From positions 1 to 19,873 of the forward strand of contig CALRFC010000005.1 in the NCBI GenBank assembly GCA_943356395.1: DNA of 19,873 bases. Direction: 5' to 3'. Within the stretch, counting starts at the first letter, position 1. Every line of letters begins with the position of its first letter. Position numbers and translations under genes: made by a program. Under the pieces are notes generated by a model that saw only the letters and a list, made by a program, of their open reading frames with translations, was not told where the DNA came from and made no database searches. The DNA comes from Candidatus Nomurabacteria bacterium (GTDB taxonomy: Bacteria; Patescibacteriota; Minisyncoccia; Phycocordibacterales; UBA9973). Below, piece by piece: positions 6,320 through 13,531 of this stretch.

Positions 6320-8782
6320 ATGAAAAAATCACAACCAGAACCAATAGCTGAAATCCCTCGCACGACCGGCGTCGTCACGCGCGAAATCGTGACTGAAATG
6401 AAAGAATCCTACATCAGCTACGCGATGTCGGTCATCATGGCACGCGCGCTGCCGGATGTCCGCGACGGCTTGAAGCCGGTGCATCGGCGCATCCTCTTTG
6501 CCATGAACGAGCTCGGGCTCTCGGCATCGGCCAAGACGCGCAAGTCCGCCCTCGTGGTGGGCGATGTGCTCGGTAAATATCATCCGCACGGCGACATGTC
6601 GGTCTACGACGCGATGGTCGGCATGGCGCAGGATTTCGGCATCCGCTATCCGCTCGTTGTCGGTCAGGGAAATTTCGGCACGATCGACGGCGACAACGCC
6701 GCCGCGATGCGTTATACCGAAGCCAAGATGTCCAAGCTCGCAGGCGAAATGATGCGCGATTTGGATAAAGAAACAGTAGACTGGCGCGGCAACTACGATC
6801 AGACACGCAAAGAGCCGATCGTCCTTCCGGCGGTCGTTCCGAATCTTCTTCTGAACGGCACGCTCGGCATCGCCGTCGGAATGGCGACGAACATCGCTCC
6901 GCACAATCTCACGGAAGTCGTCGGCGCGACGCTCCATCTCATCGACAACAGCGACGCGACGAACGAAGAGCTCATGCAATTCATCAAAGGTCCCGATTTC
7001 CCGACCGGCGGAATCGTGTACGCCGACAAAGAGATGAATCATGCGTATGCCTCCGGTCGTGGCGGCGTCGTTTGCCGCGGCGAAGCCGAAATCGTCGAGG
7101 AGAGCTCCGGAAAAGCGCAGATCGTCATCACCTCGATCCCGTATCGCGTCAACAAATCGTCTCTCATCGAAAATGTCGTCGAGCTCGTGCGCGACAAGAA
7201 AGTCGAAGGCATCAAGGACATCCGCGATCTCTCGACCAAAGACATCCGCGTCGTCATCGATTTGAAGCAAGGCGTCCATCCCCAGAAAGTCCTGAACTAT
7301 CTCTACAAGCACACCCAGCTCGAGACGACATTTCACTACAACATGGTTGCGCTCGTCGAAGGCGTTCCGCAGACGCTCTCGCTCAAATCGCTCCTCTCCG
7401 AATTCATCGCTCACCGCGACATCGTCGTCCGCCGCCGCACGGCTTTCGATTTGCGCCGTGCGGAAGAGCGCGAGCACATCTTGCTCGGTCTCAAGAAAGC
7501 GCTCGACCACATCGACAAAGTCATATCGACGATCCGCGCTTCGAAAGACACGGAAACGGCGAAATTGAATTTGATGAAAGAATTCAAATTCAGCGACTTG
7601 CAGGCGGCCGCGATCTTGGAAATGAAATTGCAGAAGCTTGCCGGACTCGAGCGCAAGAATGTCGAGCTCGAACTGAAAGAAAAACAAACGCTCATCGCGG
7701 AATTGAAAGACTTGCTCGCGCATCCGAAAAAGATTCTCGCCGTCATCGCGAAAGAGCTTTCTGAAATAAAAGAGAAGTACGGCGACGAGCGGAAAACGCG
7801 CATCGTGAAGGGCGGCGTGAAAACCATTTCCGAAGAAGACATGATCGTCGAGAAAGAATCCATGCTTGTCTTCACGGCGGGCGGCTATGTGAAGCGCACC
7901 GACCCGACCGAATACCGCACGCAGAAGCGCGGTGGCGTCGGCGTCATCGATCTTGAGACGAAAGAAGAAGATTTCATCACGATGCTCATAGGCGCAAACA
8001 CGCACAGCGACCTTCTCTTCTTCACGAATCTCGGCAAAGCATATCAGATAAAGATGTACGATATTCCGGAAGGCAAGCGCGCCACGAAAGGCAAGTCGAT
8101 CATGAATTTCCTGTCGCTTGGCGCCGAAGAGCGCGTCATGTCCATCCTTCCCGTCTCGAAAGACAAGAAATCGAAAGAGCAGTATCTCATGCTCGTCACG
8201 GAGAACGGCACGGGCAAGAAGATGTCCTACGAGCATTTCAAAGATGTCCGTCGGAGCGGAATCATCGCCATCAAATTGGGCAAAGACGACGCGCTCAAAT
8301 CCGCGCAGTTGGTCGAAAAAGGGGATGAAGTCATGCTCGCGACCGCAAAAGGCCAGTCGATCAGATTCAAAGAGGCGGACATCCGCGAGATGGGGCGCAC
8401 CGCGGGCGGCGTGCGAGCGATGAAGCTCGGGAAGAACGACGCCATCATCGGCGTGGATATCGTCAAGAAAGAAATGTCGGGCGGCGCGGTCTTCCTCACG
8501 ATGAGCGCGAACGGCTTGGGCAAGAAGACTCCGCTCAAAGAATACAAAGTCCAGAAGCGCGGCGGCTCGGGAATCAAAACGGCGAAAGTCACGCCGAAAA
8601 CGGGCGATCTCATCGTCGCTTCCGTCGTGACGACCGAAGAAGAATTGATCGCAATGTCGAAGAAAGGCCAAGTCATCCGCACGGAATTGAAATCGGTCTC
8701 GACCTCCGGCCGCCAAACGCAGGGCGTGACCATCATGCGCCTGCGCGAAGGCGACGGTATCGCATCGGTGGTGTGCATGTGA
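6320..8782 (+). CDS. gyrA: DNA gyrase subunit A (type IIA topoisomerase, breakage-reunion subunit)
   Basis: With GyrB it cuts and passes DNA to set supercoiling. It has 820 residues. The winged-helix and tower region starts at SYAMSVIMARALPDVRDGLKPVHRRIL (about residues 33-59). The catalytic tyrosine is Tyr132 in AAMRYTEAK, 39 residues after the position of E. coli Ser83 and thus correctly placed. That position is Met93 (HPHGDMSVYD), while the Asp87 equivalent is kept. A coiled-coil at about 385-490 leads to a beta-pinwheel C-terminal domain. GyrA-box-like segments QKRGGVG (about 534) and QKRGGSG (about 744) depart from QRRGGKG. ParC is the alternative; GyrA is preferred because a box is present at the first blade. 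It ends in TGA and has no Shine-Dalgarno sequence. Confidence 0.93.
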   Translation: MKKSQPEPIAEIPRTTGVVTREIVTEMKESYISYAMSVIMARALPDVRDGLKPVHRRILFAMNELGLSASAKTRKSALVVGDVLGKYHPHGDMSVYDAMVGMAQDFGIRYPLVVGQGNFGTIDGDNAAAMRYTEAKMSKLAGEMMRDLDKETVDWRGNYDQTRKEPIVLPAVVPNLLLNGTLGIAVGMATNIAPHNLTEVVGATLHLIDNSDATNEELMQFIKGPDFPTGGIVYADKEMNHAYASGRGGVVCRGEAEIVEESSGKAQIVITSIPYRVNKSSLIENVVELVRDKKVEGIKDIRDLSTKDIRVVIDLKQGVHPQKVLNYLYKHTQLETTFHYNMVALVEGVPQTLSLKSLLSEFIAHRDIVVRRRTAFDLRRAEEREHILLGLKKALDHIDKVISTIRASKDTETAKLNLMKEFKFSDLQAAAILEMKLQKLAGLERKNVELELKEKQTLIAELKDLLAHPKKILAVIAKELSEIKEKYGDERKTRIVKGGVKTISEEDMIVEKESMLVFTAGGYVKRTDPTEYRTQKRGGVGVIDLETKEEDFITMLIGANTHSDLLFFTNLGKAYQIKMYDIPEGKRATKGKSIMNFLSLGAEERVMSILPVSKDKKSKEQYLMLVTENGTGKKMSYEHFKDVRRSGIIAIKLGKDDALKSAQLVEKGDEVMLATAKGQSIRFKEADIREMGRTAGGVRAMKLGKNDAIIGVDIVKKEMSGGAVFLTMSANGLGKKTPLKEYKVQKRGGSGIKTAKVTPKTGDLIVASVVTTEEELIAMSKKGQVIRTELKSVSTSGRQTQGVTIMRLREGDGIASVVCM

Positions 8783-8824
8783 GAATTTGAAAATTAAAAA
8801 ATCAAAGGGCAAAGTTAAAAAATA
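8783..8824. repeat. Heptad array after gyrA
   Basis: Directly after the TGA stop: gaatttg, aaaatta, aaaaatc, aaagggc, aaagtta, aaaaata. No clear mirrored arm is adjacent. Confidence 0.5.
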
Positions 8825-8833
8825 GCTTAACGC

Positions 8834-8911
8834 GATGCTAATCTACCCGCCCGAATGTACCATTCGGTACGGGCGGGCGAATTCATCCGAATCTACGAAT
8901 AATACGAATAA
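8834..8911. repeat. Composite palindromic element with CCCGCCCG hairpin
   Basis: GATGCTAATCTAC, then a 32-bp palindrome (8846-8877, CCCGCCCG ... CGGGCGGG with AATGTACC-like arms), then CGAATCTACGAATAATACGAATA. It combines words from all three palindromic families of the window, as if an element had inserted in another. Confidence 0.7.
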
Positions 8912-8952
8912 GAAACAAGCGCCAGATGACAAACAATATCCAAATTCCAATA

Positions 8953-8986
8953 TCTAAATCCCAAACGGATTCGTTTGGGATTTAGA
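8953..8986. terminator. Perfect 15-bp hairpin between gyrA and the 9078 gene
   Basis: TCTAAATCCCAAACG (8953-8967), loop GATT, and the exact complement (8972-8986). It lies between convergent genes and is embedded in a heptad array (8935-9035, TTTnnnn units). It probably ends transcripts or blocks 3' decay, although there is no clean T-tract. Confidence 0.5.
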
Positions 8987-9040
8987 ATTTAGTGCTTTGA
9001 ATTTGTTCGTGATTTGTTATTTGGTGCTTGCAATTTTTTC

Positions 9041-9075
9041 CTAACTGCCTAGTGCCTAACCGCCTAGTCTTCTAT
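9041..9075. repeat. CCTAnnn heptad array
   Basis: Units ctaactg, cctagtg, cctaacc, gcctagt, cttctat, ending 2 bp before the stop codon of the minus-strand methyltransferase. Confidence 0.6.
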
Positions 9076-9077
9076 TC

Positions 9078-9629
9078 TTAAAATTCATACACATACAGCG
9101 TGTGCGCACGGTGTTTTTCATTTTTTACGAGAATGGTTCGGTTTGCCGCTCTGTTCCTGAAAGGGAAGTCGCATGAGACGACGCGCGCGCCGCGCAATTC
9201 GCTTTCCAATTTCGGCAGGAGCGCATCCATGACTGGCGGAAAAAGGTACAAGAAAATATGCGTCGCATTTGAAAGAGAAATATCGTTGAAATTCGCGCGC
9301 CGGATGACTACATTTTTTACTGGGTGAAAAAAATTCCTGATTCTTGCGAGCATGTAAGGAAAAAACACCAGCTCAACGCCGAGCGCCCGCGCTCTCGGCT
9401 CGCTTTTCGCGACCGACCTTACGACTCTCCCGTCTCCGCAACCAAGATCATAAAAGACGCTTTCTGGAGCGATTTCAAGCGCGCCCAAGATTTCTTCCAA
9501 AAGATGAGACGGAATCGGCAGAAAGGGAACGCCGGTCTTCTGCTTGCCGATCATGACGGAAACAAGCGCAAAGAGCCCGCATACGATAAAGAGCGAGAGA
9601 ATTGTTATTCCAACCAGCGCGGCAGTCAT
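9078..9629 (-). CDS. Membrane-anchored class I methyltransferase, FAM173-like
   Basis: 183 residues. An N-terminal membrane helix (about 5-27) is followed by a Rossmann-type SAM-binding domain: VFYDLGCGDGRVV (motif I, about 58-70), GVEL (motif II acidic residue), a motif IV region ATHIFLYLFPPVMDALLPKLE (about 122-142) and ARVVSCDFPF (about 148-157). The helix, the DLGCGDGR box and the late VVS.DFP strand match the FAM173/ATPSCKMT lysine methyltransferase group. The substrate here is unknown. A TATTAT box 6 bases before the ATG again suggests a leaderless message. It is divergent from a second methyltransferase. Confidence 0.82.
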   Translation of the reverse strand: MTAALVGITILSLFIVCGLFALVSVMIGKQKTGVPFLPIPSHLLEEILGALEIAPESVFYDLGCGDGRVVRSVAKSEPRARALGVELVFFPYMLARIRNFFHPVKNVVIRRANFNDISLSNATHIFLYLFPPVMDALLPKLESELRGARVVSCDFPFRNRAANRTILVKNEKHRAHTLYVYEF

Positions 9630-9705
9630 TAGAATATAATAACATGCCGATTTTTCAGATTATCTTCCCCAGTACCGATTTTTGCTTTTTCATAATATCT
9701 GCTTG

Positions 9706-9714
9706 TGATACAAT
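9706..9714 (+). promoter_or_regulatory. Extended -10 promoter for the 9772 gene
   Basis: TGATACAAT (TGN-TACAAT), following CTTG. The same CTTGTGATA context recurs at about 13098 and a related form at about 10318. Confidence 0.45.
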
Positions 9715-9730
9715 TATTATGTATCTGTAT

Positions 9731-9765
9731 TTTACTATCCGCTATAAGCTACTCGCTATAACCTG
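9731..9765. repeat. nnnnCTA heptad array
   Basis: Units tttacta, tccgcta, taagcta, ctcgcta, taacctg immediately before the methyltransferase start at 9772. Confidence 0.6.
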
Positions 9766-9771
9766 TCCCAA

Positions 9772-10296
9772 ATGTTCTCCGATCCAACTGCAAATCTCAA
9801 ACAATTCGACTTGCGCGACGGAATGTCCGTCGCGGATTTCGGCGCGGGTTCCGGACACTATAGCATCGCGGCGGCGAAGATCATGCACGGCGGGAAAGTC
9901 TATGCCATCGATGTGCAAAAAGATCTTCTCGCGCGATTGAAATCGGAGGCGGAGCGCAATCGCGCATCCGGCATCGAAATCATCTCCGGCGACATCGAGA
10001 AAAAGGGCGGTACGAAGCTCGCCGACAAATCCGTCGATCGCGTCATTTTTTCGAACATCCTCTTTCAGCTCGAAGACAAAAAGGGAGGGATCGCGGAGGC
10101 CCGCAGGATTTTGAAAGACGGAGGGAAACTCCTTCTCATCGACTGGTCTGATTCTTGGGGTGGCATGGGGCCTGCGCAATCCGCCGTGGTTTCGGCATCG
10201 AAAGCTGAAGAGCTTTTTACTGCAAACGGTTTCTCGAAGGAGCGCGAGATCGACGCCGGAGCAAACCACTACGGTATGATATTTGTGAAAAATTAA
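9772..10296 (+). CDS. Class I SAM-dependent methyltransferase (UbiE/Methyltransf_11 type)
   Basis: 174 residues, soluble. SAM-binding motif I is VADFGAGSGHYS (about residues 20-31). The acidic residue binding the ribose is in VYAIDVQKD (about 43-51), a GDIE turn comes at about 73, the motif IV-like strand is DRVIFSNILFQ (about 88-98), and LKDGGKLLLIDW (about 113-124) is typical post-motif III. The substrate cannot be read from the sequence; small-molecule and quinone-type substrates are typical of the superfamily. The neighbouring methyltransferase is divergent with 142 bp between, including a heptad array and an extended -10 promoter. Confidence 0.88.
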   Translation: MFSDPTANLKQFDLRDGMSVADFGAGSGHYSIAAAKIMHGGKVYAIDVQKDLLARLKSEAERNRASGIEIISGDIEKKGGTKLADKSVDRVIFSNILFQLEDKKGGIAEARRILKDGGKLLLIDWSDSWGGMGPAQSAVVSASKAEELFTANGFSKEREIDAGANHYGMIFVKN

Positions 10297-10319
10297 ATCA
10301 TGCCGGACTCTATTTTTTG

Positions 10320-10328
10320 TGATATCAT
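10320..10328 (+). promoter_or_regulatory. Possible extended -10
   Basis: TGATATCAT after TTTTTTG, 170 bp before the next gene. It resembles the boxes at 9706 and 13100, but is weaker. Confidence 0.25.
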
Positions 10329-10350
10329 AAACTGGTGGGTGTCTGATAAT

Positions 10351-10434
10351 TTCAAATTACAATTTTCAAATTACAAATGAATTTAAAATTTTAAAATTAA
10401 AAATTGATTTGAAACTTGTACTTAAAAATTTGAA
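10351..10434. repeat. AT-rich heptad array before the solute-binding protein gene
   Basis: Twelve 7-bp steps: ttcaaat, tacaatt, ttcaaat, tacaaat, gaattta, aaatttt, aaaatta, aaaattg, atttgaa, acttgta, cttaaaa, atttgaa. Confidence 0.65.
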
Positions 10435-10459
10435 ATTATTTTTATGCCATATTTATACA
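10430..10459 (+). promoter_or_regulatory. Candidate promoter of the solute-binding protein/pilin cluster
   Basis: TTGAAA (10430-10435), 18 bp, TATACA (10454-10459). Expected start near 10466, about 34 bases before the TTG start. The -35 is formed by the last unit of the heptad array. Confidence 0.5.
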
Positions 10460-10466
10460 TAATTTC

Positions 10467-10501
10467 TAGAACCTAGCAACTAGAACCTAGAACCTAACTT
10501 T
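10467..10501. repeat. TAGAACC heptad array
   Basis: Units tagaacc, tagcaac, tagaacc, tagaacc, taacttt. The TTG start codon of the next gene (10500-10502) overlaps the last unit. Confidence 0.75.
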
Positions 10502-11804
10502 GAGTACTTTCCAAACAATCATGCTCGTAGTCTTCGGCGCGCTCTTCCTCTTTGCCGTGCTTATTTTTGCGGGATTCATTCCGATCGGGCAATCAACATC
10601 ACAGCAATACTCCGGCAATGTCACGCTCTGGGGCACGCTTTCCGCGAGCGACATGTCTCCGCTCGTCGACGACTTCAATCTGAAAAAGAATTTCGTCCTG
10701 CGCTATGTGCAAAAGGATGCCGGCAGTTTCAAGAGCGATCTCGTTGACGCGCTTGCCTCCGGCACGGGCCCCGATCTCATCCTTTCTCCCGGATCCGATG
10801 TCTGGTCGCTCCGCGACAAAGTCCTCATCATCCCGTATGCGAGCTATCCGGAGCGGTCGTTCCGCGCAAATTACATCGGCGAGAGCGACCTTCTCCTTTC
10901 GAAAGACGGGATCCTCGGACTCCCGTTCACCGTCGATCCGCTCGTCCTTTATTACAATCGCGATCTTTTGACGAACGCCGGCATCGCCAAGCCGCCCGTC
11001 ACATGGGATGAGCTCGTTTCCGATGTGTCGAAGCTTGTTGTTCGAGACGCCAATCAATCCGTCATCAAGCAGTCTGCGATCGCGCTCGGCTCGTTCGGAA
11101 ATGTCGATCATGCCAAAGACATCATGTCGCTCCTCATACTCCAATCCGGCAATCAGATCACTGCGCGCAATGCCTCCGGCGATCTCGTTTCCGTTTTGAA
11201 GAACGAAATCTCCGCGTCCTCGTCGCTCGTGCCGGCCGTTTCCGCGATCCGTTTTTATGCGAGCTTCGCGAATCCTGTTGTCTCCACCTACACATGGAAT
11301 GCCGGACTGCCGCGCGCCCAAACCGCTTTCCTTTCCAACAATCTCGCTTTTTATATCGGCTACGCGAGCGAGCTTGCCTCTATCCGCGCACAGAATCCGA
11401 ATCTGAATTTCGATGTCGCCTTGATGCCGCAAACTTCCGGTGCCGTTGCGAAGATGACATTCGGCAACATGAGCGCGCTCATGGTCGCCAAGGCGTCGAA
11501 GAATCAGGCGACGGCGCTCTATGTGGCGACCGAGCTTGCGAGTTCCGCATTCTTGGAAAAGCTTTCCGCCGCGATCCTGCTTCCGCCCGTCACGCGCGAT
11601 CTTCTCTCGAAGCGCACAGCCGATCCGTATCTTTCCCTTTTCAATCAGAGCGCGCTCATGGCGCACGGGTGGCTCGATCCGAACGGTAGCGCGACCGATT
11701 CGATCTGGAAGAACATGCTGGGAAGCGTCCTTTCCGGCACGCTCGATCCGGAAGCGGCGGTCTTGCGCGCATCGGGAGAATTGGATGGTATAATCAGGAA
11801 CTAG
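10500..11804 (+). CDS. Membrane-anchored extracellular solute-binding protein (family 1 type)
   Basis: 434 residues. An uncleaved-looking N-terminal helix (about 8-28) has no lipobox cysteine, so the protein is probably tethered by the helix and faces outside. The periplasmic-binding fold of the sugar/oligosaccharide SBP family is indicated by SGTGPDLILSPG (about 86-97), LPFTVDPLVLYYNRDLLTNAG (about 140-160), PPVTWDELV and the late GWLDPNGSATDSIWKNML segment. The TTG start is favoured because STFQTIM continues naturally into the helix; ATG at 10521 is the alternative. No permease or ATPase gene is near, so it may serve something other than ABC import. It lies directly before five pilin-like genes. 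Confidence 0.82.
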   Translation: MSTFQTIMLVVFGALFLFAVLIFAGFIPIGQSTSQQYSGNVTLWGTLSASDMSPLVDDFNLKKNFVLRYVQKDAGSFKSDLVDALASGTGPDLILSPGSDVWSLRDKVLIIPYASYPERSFRANYIGESDLLLSKDGILGLPFTVDPLVLYYNRDLLTNAGIAKPPVTWDELVSDVSKLVVRDANQSVIKQSAIALGSFGNVDHAKDIMSLLILQSGNQITARNASGDLVSVLKNEISASSSLVPAVSAIRFYASFANPVVSTYTWNAGLPRAQTAFLSNNLAFYIGYASELASIRAQNPNLNFDVALMPQTSGAVAKMTFGNMSALMVAKASKNQATALYVATELASSAFLEKLSAAILLPPVTRDLLSKRTADPYLSLFNQSALMAHGWLDPNGSATDSIWKNMLGSVLSGTLDPEAAVLRASGELDGIIRN

Positions 11805-11820
11805 GGAAAATGACCGAGAA

Positions 11821-11891
11821 GTATCGTGTATTTTGTATCAGGTATTATGTATGGAATCCATACACGATACGCAATACAAAATACACGATAC
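11821..11891. repeat. TATnnnG heptad hairpin before the pilin genes
   Basis: Five units each beginning GTAT (gtatcgt, gtatttt, gtatcag, gtattat, gtatgga), then mirrored units each ending ATA. The outer 18 bp, GTATCGTGTATTTTGTAT (11821-11838), are perfectly inverted at 11874-11891. TGTATGGA/TCCATACA closes the centre (11848-11864). Confidence 0.85.
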
Positions 11892-11903
11892 GATGATCAC
11901 TTC

Positions 11904-12272
11904 ATGCGAAAAAATATACTAACCTCAATAGTTTTACTTAGCGTTACACTCACGCCATCGCTCGCTCTTGCCGCGAATCTGGTTCCCTGCGGTGGGACGG
12001 GACAGAATGCCTGCGGATTCTGGGATCTTCTCGTCCTTGCGAACAATGTCATAAAATTCACGCTCGAATATATCGCCATTCCGCTCGCCATCTGCCTCTT
12101 CACCTACGCCGGCTGGCTCTTCATGACGAGCGGGGAAAATCCTTCCAATCGGAGCAAGGCGAAGACGATCCTCATCGACACTGTCGTCGGCTTCATCATC
12201 GCCCTCGCGGCGTATTTAATCGTTAAGACGATTCTCTCGGGTCTCGGCTACAACGGAGAATCATTTTTATAA
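11904..12272 (+). CDS. Pilin-like two-helix exported protein 1
   Basis: 122 residues. A classic signal peptide ends LALAA (about residue 24). Next come a short external part with two cysteines (Cys29, Cys37), a first helix (about 47-74), a short basic cytoplasmic loop (NPSNRSKAK) and a second helix (about 85-111). The layout is that of VirB2/TrbC-like T4SS pilins as found in CPR genomes. The reading frame is open back to 11826, but that extension is encoded by the heptad hairpin, so ATG 11904 is chosen. The next gene begins 3 bp after the stop. Membership of a functional secretion system is inferred; no VirB4 or VirB6 gene is in the window. Confidence 0.75.
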   Translation: MRKNILTSIVLLSVTLTPSLALAANLVPCGGTGQNACGFWDLLVLANNVIKFTLEYIAIPLAICLFTYAGWLFMTSGENPSNRSKAKTILIDTVVGFIIALAAYLIVKTILSGLGYNGESFL

Positions 12273-12274
12273 AA

Positions 12275-12697
12275 ATGTTCAATTCACGCACATCGTATAA
12301 AAAATATTTCTATCCGGCGTTTTTGTTTCTTTTGCTCGTCCTCATCACTCCTTTTCATAGCGTCAAGGCAAATCCCACCTCCACTTCAACCGGACTCGAT
12401 ATCCAAGTGAAGCTCAACAATCCGCTCAATGACAGCATAAAGAGCATTCCCGATCTCATCGTGAAGATCCTCAAGATCGTTCGCACGATCGCGATTCCGA
12501 TCGTCGTCCTCCTCATCATCTGGGCCGGCTTCAAATTCGTCTGGGCGCGCGGCAATCCGACCGAGCTCACGAAAGCCCGCGAAGCGCTCATGTGGACATT
12601 GATCGGCGCGGCGATACTTTTGGGCGCGACGCTCTTGGTCGAAATTATCAAAGGCACCGTTAAAGAACTCTCGTATGTCATACACCATTTCGTCTAG
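12275..12697 (+). CDS. Pilin-like two-helix exported protein 2
   Basis: 140 residues. The signal peptide (about 1-33, ending HSVKA) is followed by a polar stretch with an amphipathic segment (VKLNNPLNDSIKSIPDLIVKILKIV), helix 1 (about 67-87), the loop ARGNPTELTKAREAL and helix 2 (about 103-124). It shares the basic loop pattern NP-x-KA with protein 1, so these two look like the closest pair. Its end overlaps the next gene by 23 bp, which points to translational coupling. Confidence 0.75.
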   Translation: MFNSRTSYKKYFYPAFLFLLLVLITPFHSVKANPTSTSTGLDIQVKLNNPLNDSIKSIPDLIVKILKIVRTIAIPIVVLLIIWAGFKFVWARGNPTELTKAREALMWTLIGAAILLGATLLVEIIKGTVKELSYVIHHFV

Positions 12698-13079
12698 CTT
12701 CCGTACCGTGCGCAAACAGATTTTCATCTGGGCGATACTCCTCGCTCCGTTCACGATCGCGCGGAGCGCGTTTGCCGCAAGCGGTTCTTCTTGTTCGAAC
12801 ACATTCAACAATCTCGGCGACCTGCTCACTTTCGGCACATGCCTCATCAATTCGAGCGTCGTCCCGCTCCTCTTCGCCGTCGCCATCATCTGCTTCCTCT
12901 GGGGCGTCGTCATGTACATCAAATCCGCCGACAATGAAGTCGAGCGCAAGAAAGGGCAGGAATTCATTATTTGGGGAATTCTCGGACTTTTCGTCATGAT
13001 ATCGATTTGGGGGCTTGTGAAAATCCTTGGCAACACTTTCGGCATCCAGACCGTTATTCCACAGCTACAAACGCACTAG
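12675..13079 (+). CDS. Pilin-like two-helix exported protein 3
   Basis: 134 residues. The signal peptide ends SAFAA (about 35). Two cysteines follow in the external part (SSCSNTF and FGTC), then helix 1 (PLLFAVAIICFLWGVVMYIK), the charged loop SADNEVERKKGQEF and helix 2 IIWGILGLFVMISIWGLVKIL. The helix 2 signature (WG-x-LGLF then IWGLVKILGNTFG) is repeated in the next two genes, so proteins 3-5 form one subfamily. It begins inside the preceding gene and is followed by a 119-bp gap with its own promoter. Confidence 0.78.
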   Translation: MSYTISSSFRTVRKQIFIWAILLAPFTIARSAFAASGSSCSNTFNNLGDLLTFGTCLINSSVVPLLFAVAIICFLWGVVMYIKSADNEVERKKGQEFIIWGILGLFVMISIWGLVKILGNTFGIQTVIPQLQTH

Positions 13080-13099
13080 CTTACATAATCTGTCGCTTG

Positions 13100-13108
13100 T
13101 GATATACT
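13100..13108 (+). promoter_or_regulatory. Extended -10 promoter inside the pilin cluster
   Basis: TGATATACT (TGN-TATACT) with CTTACA 17 bp upstream (13080-13085). A GGTATG-TTTT-CATACC hairpin (13112-13127) follows at the start of the roughly 85-base leader of the next gene, so it would lie at the 5' end of the message. Confidence 0.55.
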
Positions 13109-13198
13109 GTCGGTATGTTTTCATACCCTATCCTTTCATAGATTTATTTGTGAGAGCGTTGAGTAGGGGATGTTTATTATAAATAACTTTTTATTTTT

Positions 13199-13522
13199 AT
13201 GGGACAAGGTGGATTTAACACAGCATCAGGTATTGGTTATATACTGGCAACCGTAAAAGCCATCCTAAATTATTTAGTACCGATCCTCGTCACGATCGCA
13301 GTCGTCTATTTCATCATGGGCGTCACCAAATATGTTACCGCAAAAGACGCGGATGGACAGAAAGAAGGCCGCACGATGATCATTTCCGGCATTGTCGGGA
13401 TCTTCGTGATCACCGCTATCTGGGGATTGGTAAAAGTCTTGGGAAATACATTCTTGGGCGGAACATCGACAGCAGGTCCTGCCAACAACCAGCTTCCGTG
13501 CGTCGGTGGAGTCGGTTGCTAG
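13199..13522 (+). CDS. Pilin-like two-helix protein 4
   Basis: 107 residues. There is no clear cleaved signal peptide; a Gly/Ser-rich start (MGQGGFNTASG) leads to helix 1 (about 25-46), the loop TAKDADGQKEGRT and helix 2 IISGIVGIFVITAIWGLVKVLGNTF. A short tail ends CVGGVGC with two cysteines. It is close to proteins 3 and 5 in helix 2. Its TAG stop is in the same frame as the next gene, with only 9 bp between. It has its own promoter and leader, so it may be expressed differently from proteins 1-3. Confidence 0.75.
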   Translation: MGQGGFNTASGIGYILATVKAILNYLVPILVTIAVVYFIMGVTKYVTAKDADGQKEGRTMIISGIVGIFVITAIWGLVKVLGNTFLGGTSTAGPANNQLPCVGGVGC

Positions 13523-13531
13523 CCTTTGATT

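Noticed and set aside
4321..8782. Recoding of TGA as glycine
   Set aside because: TGA ends the Nudix gene and gyrA at the expected family lengths, and no in-frame TGA occurs within a conserved domain.
6329..8812. 827-residue open frame antisense to gyrA
   Set aside because: It is a shadow of the GC-biased third codon positions of gyrA: low-complexity Arg/Asp/Phe-rich protein with no domain. The gyrA reading frame has all family motifs.
10500..11804. ABC importer operon
   Set aside because: Only the binding protein is present; no permease or ATPase lies on either side, so an importer cannot be claimed from this window.
11826..11903. N-terminal extension of pilin-like protein 1
   Set aside because: The extra 26 codons are the heptad hairpin; a standard signal peptide begins at ATG 11904.
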